Below, in pieces: positions 38,601 to 53,600 of a DNA stretch of 64,000 bases; the first letter of the stretch is position 1, and each line of letters starts with the position of its first letter. Below the pieces are notes generated by a model. The model was not told where the DNA came from. It searched no databases and was given only the letters and a program-made list of their open reading frames with translations. The position numbers were made by a program, and so were the translations under genes. Source of the stretch: Rostratula benghalensis (lineage: Eukaryota; Chordata; Aves; Charadriiformes; Rostratulidae); NCBI GenBank assembly GCA_013399305.1, contig VXAI01000020.1, forward strand, positions 6,146,607 through 6,210,606, given 5' to 3'.

Positions 38601-41600
38601 ACTGTAGGACAACCCTGCAGAGATTAAAATTTGAGCAGTATCAACAAAGTGATTTCAAAGAACCTGAAAAAACGGATCATTCCAGGTTTTGTTTAGGTCT
38701 GGAGGTTTTCCACTATCGATATTAATGGTAGCACAATACTCCAGCGACTTCCACTCTGTGAGGTGGTCATAGCATTCCAGGGATGCAAGTTCCCAGAAGT
38801 CCTTCTCTGCTTCTGTTGGCTCTCCATCCTGCCAGTCTTCTTTAGAGAGTGCCTAGGGAATGAATTTAGGGGGGATGAAGGTTCTCACCAGGAACTTAAG
38901 AATAATTCATTGTTTCATAAAAATATCTATCCATCTACCAAAATGTGACAGCAACATTAAATGCAGAAAACTGTAGCTTGTCAGTATTTATATATATACA
39001 TTCATTTCAGATAGCCATCTTCAGTTAACCTGCATTTTTAAACACCTAAGACTGTAAAAGAAAGTTAAAGAGATTCTTCTTCATTTTTATCCACTGTAAC
39101 ACTCATTTTCATTGCTTTCATTTCACACCTACTGCTTTGCTGTGACTGCTCATCTGTTCCCATGTCTTTACAGACTGAACCATCAATCAAACAAGGCACA
39201 AGGACGTTTTAAACAACATGCTGTTTCTCAGAATGTCTAATTTTGGTTTATTAGTTTTAAGCCATGAGAGATTTGTGGAAAAAAAAAAAAAAAAAAGAAA
39301 AATCTTGTTGTGATTATACCTCATCATAACATTTAGCTGCTTCAGCATAATCACTCCTTGCTTCTGCCAACAATGCTTTCTGTGTAATTTCCTTAGTCCC
39401 AATCTTACCACTGAAAATGCCACGAAGGACATCATAATCCCCAAGAGATCGGTACAGTCTGGTAAAATTGAAAAGGGAAATCTTTTAATTAGTTGAAGTA
39501 TATCAAAACAAACAATCTATTTTTAAAATAGTAATTCAATAAGCAGTAACACTCTGGCTTGTAATAGTAAACCAAGAAAATTGACATTTTTTATTTAAGA
39601 TCATAAATATATATTCAACTAGATAAACTTCACCTTGTTAGGTAATACCTGAACTGTGGAAACTCCTGTGGTTGAAAAGCTACGAACAAGGTGTTTTTCA
39701 GTGGTCTGATACCATCATCAGGGTGCACAGCTGTTAGTCTAACTGCTCTAACTGCAACATAGTAATTAACTGACAAGAAATTGAAAGCATATCTAGTTCT
39801 ACAAGAGGGAAAGACTAAAAAAAGAAATCCCATAAACCATAAAGGCAGAGTTCTTCACCAGACAAACCTAAAGGAGAGTAAATTGTCTCAAACAAGAATT
39901 TACTTTGCAAGTTCAATCCATCTGATCACATCTGGGGGAAGCTCTGTCCTTCCACGCATCCGCTTGGACGGGGGCTGTTCCACAGGGGACAGAACCATCA
40001 GGGCACGCTCCAGAAGGAGGATGCCCACGGGCTGCTGTAAACTTGCAAGGCAGCTCGTGCTCACGTTAGCAGAGTCCAGCTCTAGGAGCTCTCTGTGCCG
40101 GTAACTCATTTCCTAGAAAATAAAACAACAGGTGACTACTTGGTCTGAAACTATACCGAGAGTTACCTTTTACAGGTGACCTACTTGGTATCCTTTTTCT
40201 TACAGAGCGAGCTCTGGAACAAGCTGTACATCTCCAGAAGTTCCTGACTCTAGGAAAACTGGAATGCTTTTCCTTCTGTGCCGTTGCTCTTTGGCCAGAG
40301 CTCAGTAGAGAATAACCCCTCAGGTTTGTCTGGGACAACTCACTCGACAGGAAGACTCGGAAGTGGGGGAGAGGACACGTTCCCAGCCCTGATCTTTCCT
40401 TCTGTCTGTTGGCAGCCTGGTGCCTGCTGCACAGCACTGGCCTTTCACTTCACCTGCTGAGTGGTGCACTCCTGCCAGAAGCCAAAGGTCTTCTCTCAGC
40501 TGGAGGCTTTCTAGCCACACACTTACCCAGTGTCAGCACACCACAGCTTCCTGTTAGACTCACCTAGCCCTGCCAGACTTAAAGACGTGTCAATATTTTA
40601 AGCAGATCTTTATCCTATTTAACATCAGGCCAACTACAGAATGACCTGTTTCAGGGCTAGACATTTGCTAAGGTAAGGCCAAAAGCCTTTTCCCAAGGAT
40701 GCCAGGCAAAAGTGCAAGAACTGTGCAAATACAAAGGTATGTGCAGGAAACAAGTACCCTCCCAAACTCACAACTGACAGACTTAGTCCCACATCAAAGG
40801 AGGTATCTCCCTATTTAGTGCATTTTGGTGACTACTTGGATCACTTATCTTCTGAAGGCAGAGGGAGTGTTCCTTGCTCTGCACGTAATGAGTTCTCTGT
40901 CTTTACTTGTACCACACATTCAAAGATCAGGACAAATGGCATCCAAGCTGCCCTGGAAGCTGTAACATTTATAGACAATTTTATGCTCTTCAGATACCTC
41001 TACCTAAACTTTTGTTCAATCTGTAGAAGACTAAGTAGTCAACCAACCTGTAGGAATGGCAGTGAAGCAGGAAAGCTTTCTGAAACAAGCCAATATTTAT
41101 TATATTGTTGGTATATAGGAAGGGGAAGTTGTATTTCCAAATGGCCAAGCCACTAGGACAGCCTTTGTGAGCCAAGTGACAGCCTCGGCACTGTCTGCTC
41201 TCCCTCTCCCAACTCTCTCTCCTGATCAATATGAGCTCTGTTCCCTGCTGGGGAAAAGACTTCCTTTCAGTGTTATGCAGCTCAAATACACAGGCTGAGA
41301 CTTGCCTTCGTGCTGTTCTTCTTTTGTTATTGAATGGTGATGGCAATGAGATGCTCTTACAAAGTCTGTCTTTTTGACTAATTTTAACTTGTCTGCTTTT
41401 TGAATCATTTTATGACTATTCAGAAAAAAAAAAAAAAAGCAGCCTAACAGAACTGTGTTATTATTAGTGTCTAACAGACAGCATAATTCAACACAAATAA
41501 TAATATCAAGACAGAAAACCAAATGCAATGTCAAGAGGGAATATTAACAGACAGCTATTGTAAGATGCTGGCTCGAAAAACACCAAGGCAGCCCAGAAAA

Positions 41601-44600
41601 ATCCCCATAGCATTTGACCTTTTATGCAGCTGCACAGGAAAAAGTAAACAAGAAATTGCATTTTTTCAGATGCGTAAATACAAGTACTAAGAAGCAAAAC
41701 TTGTCACTGTTTAAAAAGCTAGCCCAAACTGGACATGTATCCTGTATTACGAATGACACCTACTGTCACTGAGTATTTAAATTTCTGTAACAGAAAGAAG
41801 AAATGACTCAAAATAGATTAATTTGAGAGCTACAAATCAGACACAACATCAAGATCAACCAGTTGACAAAAAAACATTAAATTAATAGAAGCAGTGACAA
41901 TGAGTATGTAACAGGTGCTTGAACAAGTCCTTTCTACGTCCCTGAAAACTGGGCTAAAAGGTGAAGTTCACAATCTGTTCCAAGTCAGTGTATCCCCATG
42001 GCAGAAAAGCTTGTGCTCCCTTTTCAGTGAAATGGCTGTGGTGCACCCACTCACCCTGTGGTGGGAGAGAGTTCTTCCCTCCTTCCTGAAAATACCAAGA
42101 CAACTACTTCAGGGGACTAATTTGAAGATGTTAACAATAGAGATGTTAACAACAAACAGTCTGACAGCTCCTGATGTCCTCAAGACATCAAAGTGTTCCT
42201 CAGTAAGCACTTCCCAGAAACAGGAAGATAAGCACACGACACCCACATAACCCTTTCGATTGTTCTTGTGGCTTTCTTTCAAAATCAAGTCTCTTCTTGT
42301 TACTGACTCCATTAAGACTTCTAAAGGTGAGTCAAACTCTACAGATCAGAAATTGTAGAAACCTTGAAAAATCAGTTCAGAGGCATGAATTAGCTTGCTT
42401 ACCTTAACAAGAGTAACTTGAAATATCAATTTGGATAACAATTCTCTTTCCATCTGTGTTTAAATTTCAGTAATAGTACCTAAATTTCAGTTACTTCACT
42501 ACCATTGAGTTTATCATACAAAGACATTATATTCAGTTACTTTCATGCCAAATAGCAGGATTTACCTGGATGCACGCAATGAATGGTGGGAAGTAAGACA
42601 GGCTCATACTCAGGAAATTATTGAAGTCATTCACCAGCTTCTGGATAATGGCTTTCTTCTCAGAAGGACTTTTAGATTTTTCTACCTCATGAAAAATTCC
42701 ATCAAACAAACTGCTGAAAAGCTGCTTGGCAAATGTTGGATCTTTCTGTAAATTACAGCAAAAGCAATAAGGCTACTGAATTTTGCTGTGACACAATAAA
42801 CTAATAAAAAAATAATAGATTCGACCCACCCTGTACCTAATTCCTATGTGGACACCCTATGGGAGTGGAATAATTAGTCTGGCATGCATCACACCTATGA
42901 TGGTAATTACTGTACTACCCATTCAAATCCCATCTTAATTATTTTACATAAAGAAACTCCAAAACAATGCAGGTTTCAGGCCAGAGTGCTGGTAGAGAGG
43001 ATGGAATTTACAATTTTCACATATCCACAATTCCCACTACAGAAACTAAACACCCAAGATCATCTTATGGACAGCACTGCCAGTGAAGAGGGTTTCAGGA
43101 AAAAGCAGAAGACATCAATATGTGAGGAGACCTGGATCTAACACTGAAGGAGGGACAGACTGCCTGTACAGGCAGACAGTTCCATCTGAGCTATGCAGCC
43201 ATTTTTTCAACCCGGAAATACATTTGTATGTGTAACATAATCCTATGCATCCTGGTCTATCATGGGACTGAAGTTTGGTCTAACTTTTGATCTAATGCTA
43301 TTCAGATAACTCATGATTGCAGTACTTCCTCCCTTTACACAGAGATAAGAGACCATCAAAAGAAATTAAATGCAAAAGTAATCGGGAACACTCTGACTTC
43401 CCAAACGCTGTAAAATAGGATAGGTTCAGCCTACAGTTTCTACTACTCTCAGGTGGGAAAAGGAATATTGGATCAGCTTACTGAGTAGTCTGAGTCCAGT
43501 CTTAGACACAGCATTTAATCTCTATTTTTACAATTCCATTATAGTCATATAAAAGAATAAAAATGAGTGTTTTGTTGTTGTACAGCAAGATGTCCTTTGC
43601 AATAATATCTGTAAAGACCACCACCATCTTTTTCTGAAGCAGGAATATCCAGAGGCAATGGGACAACAGCTGATGTCTCAGGTCCTCCATGTCCAACTCA
43701 ATTGCATCTTTGCTCATCACTGCACCAGCCATGGGGTAGGGAAAAAACTCCCTCAAAACAGACACTTTAAATGCGTATCACAGTGGTTGACTACTGAACA
43801 ACAAATCAATTTTGAAAGCAGCTGCCCAACTACATGTTATTTTCCCTACAAGAACAGAAAACTTCACAAGTGACCTTTGAAAAACAGACACACCTGGGCA
43901 AGGCCCTGCAGAGGAGCAATGAGACTGCAGTATTCAATCTGGATGTCTGGAAGGTCTCCTACTCGGTAACTTCTGTACAAAGTTACCTGGGCATCATACT
44001 TCATCTTCAGCTCAGATTTCATCTCCTGAAAAACACTGCTCATGTTAAAAAAAAATTAAATCATTCTACTTAGAAAAAGCTGTATCTAGATAAAACGAGA
44101 AAGAGCATTCCTGAAGTGTTTTATAAACTTCTGCCTTGCTTATTAAACAAATGTATTTTCTATAAAGCTGCAAAATGGTTAAACCCAAAATTATCTTAGT
44201 CGATTAATAACTCCAAAGTCTTGTTCATAGACTTACTTCAGCCATTAATGGTGAACATTAATGCCTTGTACTTCCTGCTTCCACAGAGGCAGTATTTAGG
44301 TTACTTTTAAGAGAAGGATTATGACTGACAGCTAGTGAGCTGCTCTGGTTTAATAAATCACTGCCTGGCAGCTGAGCCACAGTAGTCCATAATACAATGG
44401 TTCTCAGCCTGGCCCAGGTGCCAAGTAAAATGAGGTTACTACAGCCAGCATGTTTTATTTCACACAGTGGGATGCTGAGAGGAAGGAAGGGGGATGAACC
44501 TGGTAGAACTGATTCCTAGTAAAACTTAAACTGTTGTAAACTGCAGTTGTTAAATAGCTGCCCTGCCTTTTGCTGAGGCCTAAAGGAATGCATTTAAATT

Positions 44601-47600
44601 GAACGAGAGCTACTACCACAAATAGGCAAAACTTATCTCTTCCTCTGCCTTTCTTCCTTTTCACAGCCCTGATACAGCAGCAGGTTTAGAGGTTGGGATT
44701 TTATTTTTAACTACTGCCATAACCAGTTAAACCAGCAGACAATGAGTAGATATATACACATCAGTAGAATGGAAACCAGAAATAGAAGAAAGCTTGAAGA
44801 TTTTTTTTTTTTCTTTTTTGTAAGCCCTTCATAATTTTCCTTCTACAAACTTCAAAGGAATGATTTTTAAAAAATTGTCCAGAGAAATATGCTGGGAGAA
44901 ACTAGGACTTTGCAAGAGCTATTTCCAAATACTTCCTTGCTCAGGACCTACTTTTGCCTGTTTTGCCCCATCAGGTATGGTATTAACACAAGCCACGAAG
45001 TGCAATGTGTGTTTATGTGTATGAAATCTCTTTAAAAGTTTAAGGGGTCCTGACAGAACTCAGTCTCCTCTGGTCTTTTACTGAGGAATGTCACAGGGTG
45101 TTTTGGTGGTTGCATTTTGGACTGTTACACAGAACACGTTACAAGTTTTGTCTTTCAGGGTGAGAGGAAATGGCAGTTTTAGCTGCAAGTAAATATAAAT
45201 GGCTAAAATAGGTGTTTGTGTGGTTCTTCCAGACATAAGTTCTGTTTACACTGTCGTCTGCAGCTACAAAGAATTATAACAGTGTCTCTCAAAATGGTAG
45301 CTCTCAATCTTGGGTTCCTTTGCTCTTGGTCTAACGGCTATCATTTCTGGATGATAATGTATGTTATTTTTAGTAAGGTGAACCTCTCAAAAACTATTAC
45401 AGAGCTTAAAAATACTTAAACTAATTGTAAGGACATAGCACAACCAGGAAACCCACATAGTACTAAGTTTCTAGCCTTGATAAACACTCAGCAAATGATT
45501 ATCATGAACATTCCCTTCAGGTTAAAAGTACACAACAGTTCTGGTTAGTCCATCAGCTGTATCACATTTTTGAGTTCACCTTCAGACACTGGATAATGTT
45601 CTCCAACTGTTTCTGTAGAGTAGTCTAGCTTCAAGATTCCTAGGTTCCAGGAAGACAACCATAAAAGCTTCCCATAGATATTAGGGTCTCCATCACATAA
45701 AACCCCTTCACACAAAGTGGTGGACAGAAAGTGTTACCACCCAGCTCTTTTCTCACTTATGCAAAGTAACATCATTTAGCTTCAGGCAGAAGAATAGGCG
45801 GATTTGCAGATAAAACTTTCTAAAGCTCTTAAAGCAGCAACCAGTATCTTACACCTACCCTTTCTTCACAAAGTTACTTCTAGAGCTGAAGTACAGGACT
45901 GCCAATGGCATTCTTGTTTAAGGCTTTAAATTTATTTGGATTGACAAACCTTTTCTCTTCTCTGTTCAGCCACACCTTTTCTAGCATAAAGCAAACTGAG
46001 TTTGTCTTGGTCCTTCAAGAAACGTCTCCGCAGTCTTAGAATTTCTGCTCGTTCTTCTATACCTGGGGAACACACGATCATGTCCACAGCTTTTCCTTTC
46101 TCAAGCAAACTTCAGATTTAAGACAAGAACATCATATAACAACAAACATAATTTTTGCATTTACTAGCTTAACAGTTAGTCTCCTAAGTTTTGTGTCCAA
46201 CAACTCAATGCAAGGCCTTTCAACAAGACAGTAAATTAAAGCAAATTAAGTTGCTCTTAGGAGAAGAGGTAATAAGCATCTGTATAAAACTTTAAGCACA
46301 TGGATGAGGTATAAGGGTCAAACTAGTGTACTGGGAAAGGCACTAAAATTCATGAACATTCACCCCATATGAAAAATTCATTTTAAGCTCTCAAAGGCAA
46401 GTATGACATTTGCACCATATTCCATGAAGCATATAGCTCCCTACATACAAGGGGCGTTAAATATATTCCAAGATTGGGTAATAATAATACAGTGCTGTAT
46501 TTTTAAAGGTAGAATTGCAGAACTCTCAATGGATCAACCCCTGCTCAAGGAAGTCATGGAGAGAGGCCACTTTACAGACTGATCAGTCCATTTTCTGAGA
46601 AAGAACAGTGAGCAAACTAAAACATAACTGGCATTTTCCTGGTAAGAGGCCAGGGACGGATTGGAAGGTACACTGACCTCTCCCTTTCTGCAGTCTGGTA
46701 TGGTCCATTCAAAACTGTCCTGAAACACCTCTCAGGTATTAAAAAAGTTAAGCTGCCTGAACTCCTGCTCCTGTCCTTCCAGTCAAAATTTTATCAACAA
46801 GGTAGGCAAAGGCGAAACGGGGAAGAAATGGGGAGAAGGAGCCTAAGCCATTCCAGAACAATACTAACATTTTTCAGTTATTGACTGGGTAGATGATGGA
46901 GCATTCCCAGAAAATAGCAGGTAATTCTAATGCCAGACTGCAGTATGTTGTAGATCGTTTCAGCTGCACTGACACAGTTTGGAAAAAATATGTCTGAAGA
47001 GATCCCTTCTTGAAAGAGATAAGCAGCTAAATTTAAAACAGAAGGCACAGAACTATCAGACAGTCATGCTATGATTGTCTTAGGGAGAGGTAGGAATGCA
47101 TAGATGATACCAGCTGGTTTCTATCCAGTCAGTCCTTTTGTCTAACATTTTATAGTCTTGCAATTCCTAGCACAATTCTAGCTTTCTGCCACACGTTAGG
47201 TATCGCCACACCTTTCTGCAAACACACACCTCTCAGGTTAAACCACAATTAGAAACTCATGAAGATAACGGGCTGTCAAATAACTGACAGCAATGGTCTA
47301 ATAAAAACGTAGTATTTCTACATAAATTACACCATAAGGCTTACAGACCTTTAGTTTTGCTGTCCACCTCATCTCCTGGCAAACCCAACCTTTTTTTCCC
47401 AAAATCTGGCCCCACTGGTTTAAAGGTTGCTTGTTTAAATTTTTCATTCTGTTTGTTAACCAACAGCATGGATGAAGACAAGGAATCAGAGAATGAAGGA
47501 ACTGTATACTCTGCCAGTGTGTCAACACTACTTCCAGTTAGCCAATTAAATGAACTTCTACCACCTGTAAAAAAAAAAAAAAAAAAAAAAAGCTTTAACA

Positions 47601-50600
47601 TATCCACATATAAACCAAGTGAAAATGTTTATGAAAAGCATGTCATTTTTCTGCCCCCCCAAAGATAATTCCCACTGTTTATGGGCCAAAGAGATTTCAA
47701 GCTGTTAGGTAAGAAACAAACTTCTTTTACATAAGACAGGACGTTAACCATATATGAGACTATCAAAAATGTGACTGAACGATGTTTTTTCTCATAACAC
47801 AAAAAACCCAAAGTGCCCTTACAAACAAAATATTAAATGCATTTATGCTTTCACATTAAAAAATCATATTCAACAGGAATGAAAAGAATGAAGTTGTTCC
47901 TGTAGCAAACAAGAAAGTTTCAGAAGGCACTGGTCTGGACTTACTGACATGCTGTGTCGGTGTAAATTCATATTGCCGTTGGGTAGCCCTCACTCGACCA
48001 CCCACTGACCCAGAAGCAGAAAGGGATCTGTCTTGTGATAAATTCCTGTGGAGGCTCTGAGAAGCTTGAGTCTCCACAAACATAGGTGTGAGCACGGTAC
48101 TTCGATAACGCCAGCTGGAATCAATCACAAAGTCCTGTGAACACAGGAAGATTTTAATAAGAACAGTAGGAATTAAGGAAGGAAGGCAAAAAGCCTCGAG
48201 ACATAACAGCAGAAAGTAATGCACAGAATACAACATTACCCCAACAATAAGGGCAAAAAAACCCAAACACAGAAGTATTAAAAAAAAACAAACACAGAAG
48301 TTCTCCATAGCTCAGCAAAAAAGCTCCCTACTTTGGTCAGTGGAGGACTGATTCACAGATTCCAGGATTCCTGTTTCTTCAGTTTTTCTCCAGCTTAAGA
48401 TGCTTCTTTCCACTACTCTCCTTTTTAGGTCTTTCAGTACTCTACACACCAACAATACTTGGTATATAAGATTATTTTAAATAAACCCTGCCTTTTTCAA
48501 AAGAAAGCAATCTTTTTGCTCCCACAAAATCATCAGACTTCTGATAATGTGTCTAACCCATGAGTGTTGCTGCTGTTAATTATGGACTACAAAAGACAAT
48601 TTCAAAAACTCTCTTTCCTTACACCAGTCTTGCCCAAGTGGTAACTACATTAAGGAATGGCATTTGTCACACGGTTGCACACAGGATAACACGTGACAAT
48701 TCACCTGAAATTTGCATTCAGACAGTGGATGCTCAAATATTTTTCTGGAATAATCCGGGCTCTTGCTAGTCATTTCAAGCAGAAAATTTGTGATCAGACT
48801 CAAGTACTGTGTTTCAATCTTGGTGGAATATAAAGAATTTAACAATGCCAGCATACGGTCGAGAATATTTGCAGGTAACCTCGTCTCATCGCTCCAAAAA
48901 TTCCTAACAATTAATCTGTAAAGGCAAGGAATAAAGTTATTCTTGGTTATCAGCAAAGAGAAGACAGAAAACTCTCAAAAAAATCAAGAAAACAAAACAC
49001 AGTGAGATTATGAAGTCTTCAACTAACTAATGCCATGGATATTTCCATTGAATTACACCAAATTCCTCATTCATTTATCATGCTCTATGCCACTGGACTA
49101 ATACTAAAGTTTACCCCGCAAAGTATTTCTATTGAGATGCTTTTCTCTTGAGAAGTGCTAGAGGTTGATAAACACAGGGATCTCCTATTCTGTCTTTTGC
49201 TTCATGGATTTTTTTGAAATTTTTCCAACACCTGCCACCATTTGATTTACTTTTGTGTGTTTTTGTATAGTGAGTGCCTTCTTGTAATTCAATCACTCTA
49301 GACCATTGATGCAGAATTAGATCTAACATACTGACAGAACTTCTCAGTGGCTCAGAAGTTTGTCCAAAAGCTCTGAATTTGGTATAACACCATGGGATAC
49401 AATTTATAAGTTAACTAATTGCAAGATAAGGAAATGTTACCTCACTGTTACCCTTTTATATTAAAACACCATAAAAACCTCTAAGGATCAATTCTTTTGT
49501 GCTACACAGAAAGGATTTGTTACTTCAGACATTGACCACAAGACCATTTACTCACTGCAGTTCAGCATTCTCATCAATTAGTCCTTGAAGCAGGATTTCT
49601 TTTGCCAGTTTGAGTACTTCCTGAGAATCATCATCTGCTTGGCTTTCTGGATCACTGATCGTAGGAAAAAATGTCTCTCAATGACTCATCGCAAACAATC
49701 CATAGTAAAATAAGAGGATGAGGGTGGTGGGAGAAAAGGAGGAACACGCCCTTCTCATAAAAATCTGAACTTGGCAAGACAATATGCCAAGTTTTGCACA
49801 ACATGAGGTCTTCAATTGCCAAACATGTCTTGTCTTTCTACTACTTATAAAAGAAAAAATTAGAAAGCTAACTAATACATGCTAGGTATTTATTATGAAG
49901 GTGCCTTAATACACCTTCTACCTATAAGCAAATTTCTCTAGTGTACAAATCTTTCTAGTTACCAATTCCAGCAACAAGAAAAAAAATAGTGGGAGCATCA
50001 GAGCTAAGACTTCTTATGCCATCGTGCTGTGGTGATGCAACATCCTAGTTCCAGGTTGAAGTTCAGGTCTAAATCTTTGTCCCTTAGTGGAAATGACACA
50101 ACTGCCACCAAAGGCCAGAGCTACTTAGACAAACCACAGGCTTTATTCTTCTGAGAACTGGACAAACTCTGCATTGTGGGACATGAAGCTGGAAGACAAT
50201 GCTATGAGCACTGTCAATCTGCCTGTGACAAACCACTGGAAGACAAAATCTGCAGTGAATACACACCTGTAATTATCATAAATCCACATGAGAATATCAT
50301 ACATGCGCTGTCGACATATTACCGAAGGGTGAGAAGTGAAACCTGTCACTCCTGGAAGAAGTTCTTTAAGTTCCAGTGGTTTCAGTTTAGACAGCATCTT
50401 GTACACTATATCCAAACAAACCCTCTGCCTTTCATCATCCCTAAAAGGAGAGGGGGGAAAAAGAACAGTCACACTGCTTTGCTCTTCACTGCTACACACA
50501 GAACCAGAAGATCAGTTTAGAGTTTTGCAATAATATTTATTTTTGCCTAAAGGGCTCCAAGAGTAAGAATGCAACTAAAATAATACATACTACGGAAATT

Positions 50601-53600
50601 TACATCCCTGTGGTGTTTCACCATAGCGCTATTTAGGGTTCTTTTGTTTTTCAGTATGAGTTACCCATTTTAAGTCCCAGATTCCATTAGCTCACACTAG
50701 GAGAGCAGGGAGCAAAAGGTGAACATGAATTATAAATGCTTCTGAAGGCAAAAATGTTGTGGCCAGCACTGAAAACATTATCAAGAAGGTTAGACTATGC
50801 ATTCACATTTGTAATCATGTTGACCACTCACCTGTGATTCATGATCTGGATAAAGTCTTTACTCTTTAACTGCAAGTGGAGATCAGGTATTTCTTCTGCC
50901 CGGCACATTATTACTTCCAGACAGTAGGTTTTCATCACACCATGAAGTTTGGGTATCAGAAAGAATACCGCATTCACAAACCTTAACATAAGCAGAAGCA
51001 AGTTATTTTCTATTATTCCTCTAGATCTACAATGAACATCCCGTGTAAATTATGACACACCTGTCAGCAAGAGGTGGAAAATTCTTAACAACTTTATTCA
51101 AGCATTGAATAAACTTATCCTGTTGGGTGTTCTGATGATGTTTTAATTGTCTTATGACACAATCATAAACTGGATCTTCAAGTACCTGAAAAGGGGAAAG
51201 ACAGTAAGACAAGCATAGCCATGAAACCACTTCCATGACACATAGTTGTGCTGCTGTACTGTGATTCTAGTGCACTTCACTAGGTAAGATCCACCCACCT
51301 CCTCTTGACATTTATGGTACCTCGTGGCTGCTGTGCAGCTATGCCTGGCTGGAACACATGATTGCCTGCTTAAACAACACATTTGTGAGCTTGGTTTGAT
51401 TGGTTTGGAACCAACGCCTTAATGTTGAAATTTAAGTTACTTAGTACACTTACATAAATACTATTAGCTTCTCATTCAGTATAGCAGATTGCCAATTAGT
51501 GAATATAAAAAACCCCAGACATTTTTACTTAAAAGGTGAAATAAACTTTGTCCAGGATAAGACATTTCCACCATCTTTGCTTATTTATTCAAAATACTGC
51601 TTGTAAGGGAACTTGAAAGACTGTGAAAGGTAAGACTGTAGAAATTAAATTTAGGAAATATGTTGTACAAACTGTAAAAGAACAACCAGAATGCAATTGA
51701 GTGGGGAAAAAAGGAAGAATAATCTACAAGATCAGACTAGTAATCCACCAAACCAAGAGCTCAGTGGTTTTGCCTTCAAGAGCAGATGCAGAATGCTATT
51801 TAAGGGAAGCACATGAGACTGGCTGCATTTTGTCCTCCTTTTCTCTTGTACAACCAAAGATGTATCTGTCATTACATGAGGGATCTTAGAGTGTACATTA
51901 TTGTGCATTGTTTTTAGAACCTATTAATAGATTTTTTTTGTCCATGAATTTGCCTAATTTCTCTTTGAAAGTGATGATGCTACACTACTTACCCCTAGAA
52001 TCTCTTCTGGCAACAAATTCCAGAAGGTCCCTAACTTACATGTAAAGAAGTACTTCTAACATCTTTTTCAAACTGATTTCTGTGATCATCAAGCACTGTC
52101 CCCTAGTTCTAGTACAATACCTTTAGATTTTTACATCAAAACTTACAAGCTATTAAACAGCCTCAGATACAGTTATTCCAAAAGTAGCCCCAAATCTCCC
52201 AACTTGCAATTTTTATTTCTTACAAAAATAAATTCAACTTTAAATGTGCCATGTCAGCACTGTTGGCTAGCAAAAGCTGAACAAAGTTTTAGAAAGAGAT
52301 CATTCACTGTCAGCTCCAAAACAGCAGGGCAAAAACTCTGCATTTAGTCTGCTCTCAAATTCTTTTCCTCTTGAATTTAAGCCTTTAACTTGATCTATTG
52401 GTTAAAGACTATTGAGTTTTAAATACATTTATTTTTGCAGCTGAATTGAGTAGTTTTACAGAAGACAGAATTAGGACAGGAATGGTCAAACACAATGCAG
52501 TTCACTTACATTTTCAGTCTTAGCAATGTATTGAAGAGCAAGTCCCAACACTTCTGCTGCAGCTGCATAAACTTCTTTATACTTTAAGAAGCCCATGTTG
52601 CTGGTCAAAGCCTGGAAATACCTAACACAACAGGTAGACATGCTGTAAGCTGCTACTCAAGCACCCAATTTTTGACTCAAACAAAACTCACCTGAGCTGC
52701 CCAGAGCAACAGTGACTGGTTTTAGGAGAATTGAATACAGCACAACGTAGATTTCTACCTGCAGTCTCACAAAATCCCTGACATAGCAATTCCTGACTCT
52801 GTTAGTTCCCATGAAACTGCAACCCCTGGACCCACTGTCAAAAAGCTTACAGCTTTCTAGATGTTTTCCAAAATCAACACAGTCTGCACTTTGCAGCTAG
52901 CAAAGCATTACATCCCACAGGCAATAGCAGAGGAATGATGGGACAAACAATTCCAATAAATGAACAATCCAGCTGCCATACTTCATGCTGACAAGTTAGA
53001 CTTGCTCTCTTTGTCTTAAGCTTGTATCAAGACCATTTTCCAAAAAGCTGCATTTCTCACCTGGAACGATCTATTTCACACTTTGGGTCAAAGGGAGGTA
53101 AATTGTTAGCAAGAACAATTCCCAACAGCTGAATTCCCACTGAGTTGTCCTTTGTATCAGAGTCTCCACTAGAAAACTTCTCAAATATTAAACTGTTTGA
53201 TAAAAACATAAAAGTAATGATTGAAATGAAAAATCAAAAATATATCCACCATAAACCACTAATTCTTGTGTATGGACAGATATATACATACAACCCCACC
53301 AAAAGCAGCAGAAAATATGTACATATACACTCCAGTCAAAACCAGGAGAAGCTTATAGTAAGAAAAAATTTAAATATTTAGCTTCAATGAAAAAGTCTTT
53401 GCCAAATGAAAAAAAAAAATCTAAAAAGAGATTGTAAGCCCACACAAATTCTCTGCAACAAGTTCAGGAGCACAGCAGTTCACAGAAGTCTTAGTGAGAG
53501 AGCATCAATACCCAATGATAATATTCAAAATTTCAAATAAAACTTAAGTCTTTGCAGAGATTACTCCTGCTTTTGTCTTTGCTTTGTGGCAATTTTTTGC

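Noticed and set aside
40066..40437. 123-codon minus-strand frame overlapping the w26 acceptor
   Set aside because: It runs through intron sequence and reads w26 in a different frame from the conserved one.
43502..43765. 87-codon minus-strand frame considered as an extra PRKDC exon
   Set aside because: Exons w24 and w25 join directly in phase 0 with the human sequence order, leaving no missing residues for it.
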